Assembly (NCBI GenBank): GCA_015680635.1
Contig: JAABOA010000723.1
Coordinates: 1 to 12,055 of the forward strand
DNA: 12,055 nt
From: Lunasporangiospora selenospora
Lineage: Eukaryota > Mortierellomycota > Mortierellomycetes > Mortierellales > Mortierellaceae
Direction of reading: 5' to 3'
Part shown: positions 1-6,764 of the stretch, piece after piece
Position numbering within the stretch: the first letter of the stretch is position 1
Layout of the letters: the number at the start of each line of letters is the position of its first letter
The notes under the pieces: model-generated
What the model saw: the letters and a program-made list of their open reading frames with translations, nothing else
What the model was told of the DNA's origin: nothing
Databases searched by the model: none
Made by a program: the position numbers and the translations under genes

Positions 1-65
1 GCTAAAAGCGAGAATTAGTGTCTATGTCATTTCTCCCTTTCTTTCTCCCAGTGCCTTTTGTCCAT

Positions 66-640
66 TTACTTGTACACGATGAAGCGGATGGCGCTCTCAG
101 AGATGACACCATAGACGGTGGCAAACAGGGCGGCATAGCTGAGGAGAGTGCGTCCACTGTGAAGGAGAGACCACTTGCTGAGCAAGGCCTCAACAGTGTT
201 GTCGTCCGTGATGTTGTCCTTCATCGTGTTGCTCTTTCCGTTCACGGTGTTGTGGTGGCGGATATCCAAGAGCTTCTTGTTAATAGGTCCGAGGGCGAGA
301 AGAGTATAAGGGATGTTCAAGAACATATCGACAGCACCATACAAGAACCAGACGTTCTTTGTCTTGTAGTAGAGCGCAGCTCCTCCGAGAACACTAGCAA
401 CAACCATGGATGTCTGAAGAGCTGGAGAGACATGTCAAGCAATTGAGAGCCAAGCATTGTCAGTAACATACAGGACAGTCAAGGAGAGTAAGAACAGGGG
501 CAAAGGTTCAAAGTCATGCAAAGGATCTTACCCTTTGAAGTCTGGAGCGTTTCAGCCCAGATAGCAACGGTGAGGAGCTTGCCGGCGACAAGCGCGTTGG
601 AGGCGTTGGCAAAGGAATGGAACTGGAACTCGAGGGCCAT
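66..640 (-). CDS. DUF1772-type small integral membrane protein
   Basis: Two exons, 640-532 and 421-66, joined across a 110-bp intron (donor GTAAG at 531, acceptor CAG ending at 422), give 154 residues; the phase is consistent (G|CT makes Ala37). The protein has four hydrophobic stretches, at about residues 16-30, 42-55, 60-80 and 129-143. The turn GPINKKLL follows the third helix, and the pattern Trp120-x3-His124-x2-Arg127 precedes the fourth. Helix number, the P-x-N-x2-L turn and the W/H/R motif are what I associate with DUF1772, a family that includes anthrone-oxygenase-like proteins but whose members are mostly of unknown role; no substrate can be given. The start at 640 has a good context (A at -3, G at +4). 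An in-frame ATG at 727 would add a hydrophobic 29-residue leader. The gene is divergent from the next gene. The fold class is likely; the function is unknown. Confidence 0.68.
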
Positions 641-1234
641 GATGGGATGGGCGTGGGTATGTGTGGGAAGAAAGCAAGAGAGAAAGGGAGCAAAGCAAAG
701 GGCAAAGACAGGTCTAAAAGAAACCATGTTCGGAAAGCCGCGCGGCCCTCAAGTCCAGGCGGGCGAAAGGCAGGCATAGTTCCGCGGGTGACAAAGAACA
801 CACACACACACCCGAGTGCTCTGCTCGGCGCTCTGTCCCATACTGCTCTGCACACTGTGCCTTGACCCACGGAAGGGAAACAGCCGTTGGAAAGATGTGT
901 TGCACTCCCGATGTGATCCGAAATCCGTAAGGGGCATCAGACGCGGATGCATGTCTCGCCCATGAGCACATGGCCAGCAGCGTCATCAGGGCGCAAGGCA
1001 GGGACAGGGCAGCTAGGAAAGAATGAGGAAAGCCGGAGTCACAACCCCGTGACTTGTAGGGAGAGGCGTCCAAGACGCCCGTTTCGTCAGTCTTGAGAGT
1101 GCATCCTTCACTTTACCTCTCAGCAACCAACACTCATTCGCAAGAACACCATCCAAGATCCCCTTTGTATTTGGCATCAGTCAAGAACCCGCATTCGGAC
1201 CATCTCTCATTCAAGAAACGAACAGGCCCTTACC
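641..1234. promoter_or_regulatory. Divergent intergenic region between the DUF1772 gene and the 422-residue gene
   Basis: These 594 bp separate two outward-facing genes and should hold both promoters and 5' leaders. Reading frames of up to 119 codons occur on the minus strand (for example 714-1073), but they show no recognisable protein and I treat them as chance. A (CA)7 run lies at 798-811. Towards the right edge the sequence becomes C/T/A-rich (about 1105-1200), as is common in fungal leaders. A GTAAGG at 926 and CAG acceptors near 1124 and 1180 could bound a leader intron, but nothing proves it. I see no clear TATA box. Confidence 0.5.
798..811. repeat. (AC)7 microsatellite
   Basis: Seven perfect AC dinucleotides lie in the divergent intergenic region. 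Length is likely to vary between strains. Confidence 0.9.
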
Positions 1235-2503
1235 ATGGCTTCCATCATACCATTCCCAACAGTTGCTACCCACCGCAAGTTGCCCCACCTCCAAAACACT
1301 CCCAAGCCAACCACACTGCCTTCACAGCAACTTTTACAACAGCAGCAACAGGAGCACGCCTCGTTACAGACTCCACAATCCCGACCCTCTGACGACAAAG
1401 ATTCTCTCCTCCAATTACCTGGGCCAGCAGTTCCACTCTCCAGCAGGCTACTAGAGGACAGATACCACGACAAAGGAGCTAGTAATCTTGCAACTCACTC
1501 GCTCCTGGACAATTCAGACATCAAGCAGAGCTTTAGTACGGAAACACACCATGCGACCCTACGAGTGCATGATCGTGATCAGATTCTTGCTCAAGTTAGA
1601 CCAGCGATACCCCTGGGTGCGTCACTTTCTCCTTCTTCGGGGCTGACACCCGCACTGTCTTCACATGACTCCAAGATGATGAAGTCGGCCCTGTACGATG
1701 CCTTTGGATGCCTGCACCATCCCTCGGCCCACACAAAGCACTCCGTGTCCCCGAATGCAATTGCTCTCAGGTCTGGGGATGTGACCCCACTCATGAGTCT
1801 CTCGCCCAAGGCCTCGCCTCTACTCCGTCCTAACCTTGGTCCTTCCGCGCCCATTACACCGCTTGAGCTGTCAGATGAGGCTACCGCCAATGGATATTTT
1901 GGGATCCAGTCCCCAGCTACTTTGTCCCCCGTCGGCTCATCCATTGGATCTTCGACTACTGGAGCGGGAACAGGGTCAACTACGTCCAGGTCTTATCATC
2001 ACCACCCACACCACCACCAGCGATACCAGCACACGTCCAGCCACCTTAACGAGACATTTACCAGCGACGATTTCACGCATCGCTCATTGTCACCCCATGG
2101 AAATATGACTCCAAAATCGCTCTCGAGAAGGTCTTCGATGGACTTGGGACTCAATCCAACAGAACACCCCGTTCTGAGCTCACTTCAGTCTCTAACAATT
2201 ACATCCTCGCACCAACTCTATCACCCCCACCTCGGCCATGACCTTGGGCGCGATGTTGTTCCGCTGAACGATCCTGTCTCGTCATCAGTGACCGTTTCAG
2301 TTGTCACTAAAACAGAGACTGTCAACACGGTCTCTCAAGCGCCAACTTCCGCACCAACAACACAGTCCAACGATGCTTCTCAATCTTCCCAAACGGGATC
2401 GACTAAACTACAGAATGACTCGGCTTCATTACCTAGTCCATTCCCGATGGACCATGGAGGAGAGGGCTCTATAGGGAGTTTTGGGCACCAGGGACTTGTT
2501 TGA
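1235..2503 (+). CDS. Low-complexity Ser/Thr-Pro-rich protein, function unknown
   Basis: A single uninterrupted frame of 422 residues; the ATG lies in a strong context (TTACCATGG) and an AATAAA follows the stop by about 28 bp. I do not recognise the family. The sequence looks intrinsically disordered: a Gln-rich stretch at 31-39, a His-rich patch at 255-266 (HHHPHHHQRYQH), and many Ser, Thr, Pro and His residues. About 14 Ser-Pro or Thr-Pro pairs are spread along it (for example at 132, 138, 172, 184, 190, 194, 208, 226, 231, 286 and 292), clustered at 132-293. Arg298-Arg-Ser-Ser301 fits basophilic kinases such as PKA. The most ordered-looking blocks are about 58-80 and 145-160. There is no signal peptide, membrane helix, zinc finger or enzyme motif. 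A proline-directed-kinase-regulated protein is an inference. The gene is real on length and signals; the role is open. Confidence 0.72.
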   Translation: MASIIPFPTVATHRKLPHLQNTPKPTTLPSQQLLQQQQQEHASLQTPQSRPSDDKDSLLQLPGPAVPLSSRLLEDRYHDKGASNLATHSLLDNSDIKQSFSTETHHATLRVHDRDQILAQVRPAIPLGASLSPSSGLTPALSSHDSKMMKSALYDAFGCLHHPSAHTKHSVSPNAIALRSGDVTPLMSLSPKASPLLRPNLGPSAPITPLELSDEATANGYFGIQSPATLSPVGSSIGSSTTGAGTGSTTSRSYHHHPHHHQRYQHTSSHLNETFTSDDFTHRSLSPHGNMTPKSLSRRSSMDLGLNPTEHPVLSSLQSLTITSSHQLYHPHLGHDLGRDVVPLNDPVSSSVTVSVVTKTETVNTVSQAPTSAPTTQSNDASQSSQTGSTKLQNDSASLPSPFPMDHGGEGSIGSFGHQGLV

Positions 2504-2531
2504 TACCAATGGGCTGATGTGTGTGAACAAT

Positions 2532-2537
2532 AATAAA
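2532..2537 (+). terminator. AATAAA polyadenylation signal for the 422-residue gene
   Basis: A perfect AATAAA lies 28 bp after the stop at 2503, followed by a T-rich stretch. This supports the 3' end of the plus-strand gene. Confidence 0.6.
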
Positions 2538-2625
2538 TTTGGACATTTTTTTTCCCTTCTAAATCTTCCCACGGTCACTGACTAGCGATTCTCCCCTCCT
2601 CAGGAACATGGCCTTCTACTTTTCC

Positions 2626-5245
2626 TTAGTGGCCACGTCTCGCAGCTTTTGTCATTCTCAATCTTGCCACTGCCTTTGCCTCCATTAGCTTGAGCATGTT
2701 GGATGCTGCCTGGATCTGTGCCTCGGTCATAAAAGCCCTTGGTTTGGGTGAAGGATAGACATTCTTGCCCGCAGCTCCAACCAGCTTCTCGATCCTATTC
2801 GCTCTGGCCTCGTCTCCTCCCAGTCTCGCCACCAGCTGAGACCAATACAGTGATCGCGGAACCTTGCCCTGATCAGCAGCATCCACATCCAGGATAGTGG
2901 CGTCATCACCGTCAAAGTCAACGCCTTGATTACCAAGCTCGCCTTGAAAGTCAATCACCCAGTTGGTTGCCCCAGGTGGGGATTGGAACTCGGATGGTTC
3001 ATCTGTGGAGCAGCGGTAAACAACATGAAAAGCACCGGACCACCCTTGGCCAGACCCCATCCAACCCCGATTTCGGACATTGAGCCATGTGCTTTTGATG
3101 TTGTCATACAGGATTCCAGTCGCCCAACGATCTGTGGAATGTGATCACAATGGGTATTAGACAGGGGCAAACATCTGGTGTTTTCTCTGACCCACAGGAC
3201 AAAGCAAGAAACGGAATACTCACCGTGAGGACCGGCGTCGTTGTTAGCACGGACTCCTTCCGAATCGACAAACACGTTCGGGCCAGGAGTCTTGGCACCT
3301 GTCATAAAGTCATGTCGGGAATCACTAGCGGTGCACCGCTTCACAAGGCCCATTTGTCCTTGAAGCATGTACATGTACCTCCGGCCCCCTTCGGTTGGTT
3401 TGGATATCGGGTCACGGATTTCACAATCCTGAATGGTGATATGTTTGGATCCTGGCGAGGCCTTGATACCCGAGACAAAATTCTTGGCCTTGACATCAGT
3501 CACCCAACAGTGTTGGCAATGGTCGATTTGGACTGCGAACCACCCATGGTGCTCATCTTCTGCATTCTTAAGATCGTGATCTGACCAGAGTGCAAGGTTC
3601 TCGAGGCCGACATCGGATGGGATTTTGGTCTCTCGTTCAAAGTTGTAAACGACACCAGAGCCGTAGACGGGGTCTATGTTCATAACTAGGGGAATGTCCA
3701 AGATCAAGTAACCAGGGACCTTGGTATTGGAGACGTTATAATCATCCTCGTCGTCATCAACCTTAGCACCACCCCTGGGGCCTAGTTCACCTTCACTTGA
3801 GGGTATACTTGCTTTGGATGTGGGCGGAGCACCTGTAGCATCGTGAAGAGGCAAATCAACAAGCAATGGCGCCTGAGCTGGCCTGGGGTTGGAGGTTCGA
3901 TTTCGCATGATCCATGATCTCTTCAAAAGAGTTCCATCCTGATTCGTGTCAACTTCTTCCTTGATAGATGAGCGACGACGCAGGGTCTCAATGGCTGTGA
4001 TCTTGCGAACATACCGGAGCTCATACTGTCGCGAATCCCAATTCATTGTTCTAGAAGGATCGAGTGGCCGCTTCGGGATACGGTCCATTCCTAATCGCTC
4101 GACCCAAGCCGAGTTAGCGATCCGCTCTATAACCACCTCCTTTCCAACACTAAAGTTCGAAATGTCTTTGACCGGGACTCGTCGACTTCCTACAGGCACA
4201 TAGACGTCCTCGACTTGGGCCACCTTTTCATCCATGATTACATATGGGTTCTTGGGCCGCATAACACGATTGTCTCCATATTGAGCCTGGTACTCGGGTG
4301 CCCCCTGGAATGTTGAATCTAGCAGACCATGCAGGTAAATAAAGTCATGCTTGTATCTTCCTGTGGCCATGACGATTGTACCATCAGGTCCATTTCCTTC
4401 GCCGCGGAGGACAACACCCGATTTGTTCAAGATCAAGGCGCCGTTGACGTGGTAAATGCCTGCCTGTAATAAGACTGCGCCTCGAACAGAAACCGTGGTC
4501 TTGCCATCTCGGAGGAGAAGTTGCGTAAGAGGAAGTCGACCGACAAAGTCGATGGCTTCCTGGATCCGGTCTCGGTCGTTGATCCGTGGATCCACAGAGG
4601 GTTGAAGAGTGACCTTGACCGGTACCTGGGGTAAGGGAACATTTCCGTTTCGATATCCTCTGGTTGTTTAAATCACAATAAATCAAGTCAGTGTGGCTGC
4701 CTAGGGAGGTAAAAGAGTGGAAGCAGTTATTGCTAACAAATGAGGAGCGTCTAGGCAAGAAATGACCTTACACCTGACTAAAGTCTGGGATAGTATTGCC
4801 CCATTCATCGGCCGGAAAGTCGGATGGTGGAGCAACAAATGGACTCGCTTGGACTTGGATTTGATGCTTCATTGTTGTTTCGAGAGGTTTTTGATCTGAA
4901 ATGACCATAAACAGGACATGAACGAAGTTTAGGGTAGCAAACAGAGGGAAAAAAAAGAAAAAAAAAAGATAAATAGCCACATGCAGATTTCCTCTCCATC
5001 TACTCGCTTTTGATACCTTGATTGTCCTCATCACTTCCGTCAACTATATTGCTTCCGCCTCTATCCACCATGGCGGATGTACCGAGTGTAGGAGGACCGG
5101 CTAACGGAGATGGAGATGCTTCACCGTTTGCGAGAGCTATTTTGTCTACAGATACGAGCTCACTCTGTACAAGGTGCGAGACATTGGCGGTCAAGACAAT
5201 GAACGCCCATAATCTTGCTAAAGCACGGGTCTTTCGGCAAGGCAT
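2626..5245 (-). CDS. Pectate-lyase-like right-handed beta-helix protein, probably secreted
   Basis: Four exons (5245-5017, 4895-4772, 4659-3224, 3131-2626) with introns of 121, 112 and 92 bp give 764 residues, and all junction phases agree. The N-terminus has a basic start and a hydrophobic stretch at about 11-27, a plausible signal peptide, then a Ser/Gly/Asp-rich linker. Family landmarks in order are: DFSQVGYRNG (about 114-123), IQEAIDFV, RGAVLL (177-182), SGVVLRGEG (198-206), DEHHGW (486-491), SRHDF (565-569), GPNVF (577-581), GPHDRWATG (594-602), GSGQGW (622-627) and RSLYWSQL (689-696). This pattern belongs to a broad family of bacterial and fungal beta-helix proteins annotated as pectate-lyase superfamily; substrate and catalysis are not established. 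An acidic low-complexity insertion (about 344-434) interrupts the helix region. It probably acts on an extracellular or wall polysaccharide, by inference. A C/T-rich leader lies upstream. Confidence 0.85.
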
Positions 5246-5323
5246 CCTGACAAATGTTGACTTGACAGTGGTATTAAGAGGTATTAGAGTTGTCCGATGG
5301 GTAAGGTGTCAAGTCAAGATTAC

Positions 5324-5375
5324 AAAAAGAAAAGAAAGAAAAAAAAAAGGGAAAGGGGGAGGAAGGGAAAAAGAA
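5324..5375. repeat. 52-nt pure purine/pyrimidine tract
   Basis: Every base from 5324 to 5375 on the plus strand is A or G, passing from an A-rich half to a G-rich half. On the minus strand it is a C/T tract upstream of the beta-helix gene, a common promoter or leader element in fungi. Confidence 0.85.
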
Positions 5376-5501
5376 TATAGAACGGGTGGTAGTGGAATTC
5401 ACGCCCATTCACAGGCACGGCAGTCAAGGACAAGGGTGTATATCATGACAATCTGGCAGGACAACAATCCAAGGTTGTTTAATGTTCAATACGATAGTAT
5501 G

Positions 5502-5507
5502 TTTATT
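5502..5507 (-). terminator. AATAAA polyadenylation signal for QCR8
   Basis: TTTATT on the plus strand reads AATAAA on the minus strand, 49 nt after the QCR8 stop codon (5559-5557). The spacing fits a fungal 3' end signal. Confidence 0.6.
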
Positions 5508-5556
5508 GATGTTAGAACAAAAGTACACTTTTGGAGTTGTTGGGGGGTGGTTGCGT

Positions 5557-6403
5557 TTAGTGGTCACCGCCGCCGTAGTGAGCGTGGCCCTCCTTGCTGA
5601 GTCTGTACTCTAGAAACATCCAGAATAGAAAGAGAGAAAAATAATAAAGGGCGTTAGTGGTGTCATAAGCCAAGGAGATGTTGGTATTTCTGGGTCTGTC
5701 CCAGGTTGCCTTGAACGTTCATCCTGAATTTTGCCGTGTCAAACTGAGGCATTGGTTTCGCCCATCGCGCGAGCAGCTCTTCTTTAGCATTTGGACATCC
5801 CGAGTATCTCGTACAGATTTCATAGAGATCTCTTGGCAATTGGTGCATTGTTATAGAGTTATCGGAGCCACCTATTCGAGAATGCGCGTCTGTAGTCCAT
5901 TGGCGGGCCAAATGATGCTGACTCAACAGTGTCAAGTATGGACAAGTAAGGGTCTGTTGAATAAAAAGAAAAAACGTACCGTGGTTCTTCTTGCCCCAGG
6001 TGAAGACGCTGTAAGCAGCAGCGGCGGGGACACCGATGTAAAAGATCTGGCCAGTGAAACGGCGGAAGGTGTTGAAGACAGCCTGGTGAAGGGCACCGGC
6101 GAAGGCGCGCTGCTCATAGGGAGAGAGTGTGTACACGACGATACCGCGCTGCTTGGGGAGACCCAAATGTCCCCACCAGCCCATCCATTTGCCTAGAATA
6201 ATAAATGCGAGAGAGCATTGAGTTCAAGATTGGGTGCAAGAATGAAAATGTTTAGTTTCCGTGATCCTTGATTCGTGTTTCCCCGAGATTGTTCCGGGCT
6301 ACGTATGGTTCTTCCGAAGTGGCGGATCCAGTCGATGCGAGTATTGGGCAGTGATGATCCGAGGCAGAGCTCATGTTGACACGAGAAACGTACCGCCAGC
6401 CAT
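5557..6403 (-). CDS. QCR8: Cytochrome bc1 complex (complex III) subunit 8
   Basis: Three exons (6403-6394, 6192-5980, 5609-5557) with introns of 201 and 370 bp encode 91 residues, matching the usual 90-95 of Qcr8 (UQCRQ in animals). The first coding exon is only 10 nt (ATG GCT GGC G), completed by GC at 6192. Diagnostic stretches are MGWWGHLGLPKQRG (7-20), YTLSPYEQR (24-32), AVFNTFRRF (41-49) and a single transmembrane helix at about 52-68. The tail, from Glu75 (EYRLSKEGHAHYGGGDH), is encoded by the last exon, and the phase closes as G|AG. Qcr8 is a small inner-membrane subunit next to cytochrome b that is needed for assembly of ubiquinol-cytochrome c reductase. It has no cleavable presequence, as expected for the family. 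It lies head-to-head with the succinyl-CoA ligase gene. Confidence 0.95.
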
Positions 6404-6764
6404 TTTATAGAGTTGAAGTGGTGTTGAAGAAGAAGAAAGGTTGAGAGAGAGAAGGAGCAGATGAAAATGCCGAAGAAAACAAATCGACAAGTACGGTGAT
6501 TGATTGAGATGAGAAGAAAGCTCCGGCCGGAGTGGGTGTTATTGTTTCTGTAATTGACCGACACAATCTCTGTAACTGCATGCCCTCCCTGTGACCGTAC
6601 ACGGCAATGCAACGTACACAAATGGACGGGATCGAGCCCAGCTCTCTGGCTGGCTGTGTGTTTATCATCTCTCTGCATCCATTTTTTTCGTCGTCAATCC
6701 TCTCCCCCTCGTTCTCTCTCCCGGCCCCGCCATCTCCCCCCTCCCTACTCTCTACTCTACCAAC
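6404..6764. promoter_or_regulatory. Bidirectional promoter region, QCR8 (-) and succinyl-CoA ligase beta (+)
   Basis: Only 361 bp separate the two start codons, so both promoters must lie here or overlap. Each end is C/T-rich on its own coding strand (6415-6460 read on minus; 6665-6760 on plus), typical of fungal leaders of highly expressed genes. The centre holds a 12-bp perfect palindrome at 6521-6532. I looked for CCAAT boxes, which bind the respiratory HAP complex, and saw none on either strand. TATAAA directly before the QCR8 ATG is too close to act as a TATA box. Confidence 0.7.
6521..6532. promoter_or_regulatory. 12-bp GC-rich palindrome in the shared promoter
   Basis: CTCCGGCCGGAG is a perfect palindrome containing abutting CGG and CCG half-sites, the triplets recognised by dimeric Zn2Cys6 fungal regulators. 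It lies 118 bp from the QCR8 start and 233 bp from the ligase start. The sequence is seen; binding by any factor is inference. Confidence 0.35.

Larger units (their letters stand above)
5246..5556. promoter_or_regulatory. Intergenic region: QCR8 3' end and beta-helix gene promoter
   Basis: These 311 bp lie between two minus-strand genes transcribed in the same direction. The right part holds the QCR8 3' UTR with its AATAAA. The left part should be the promoter and leader of the beta-helix gene. It is dominated by a 52-nt uninterrupted purine tract on the plus strand (5324-5375), which is a pyrimidine tract on the coding strand, 79-130 nt before the start codon. No TATA box or protein-like frame was seen. 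Confidence 0.55.

Noticed and set aside
18-446. 142-codon open frame on the plus strand
   Set aside because: It is the antisense shadow of the DUF1772 gene, whose minus-strand frame has membrane helices, family motifs and a consistent intron.
714-1073. 119-codon frame on the minus strand in the divergent promoter region
   Set aside because: No recognisable motif, poor protein-like composition, and no splice or transcript signals of its own.
2955-4595. Treating 2955-4595 as a stand-alone gene starting at GTG
   Set aside because: Its start is an internal Val codon and its last part is intron read-through; splicing to the flanking exons restores the conserved motifs.
5678-6196. 172-codon plus-strand frame
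   Set aside because: It runs antisense to QCR8 and through its intron, while the minus-strand QCR8 identity is unambiguous.
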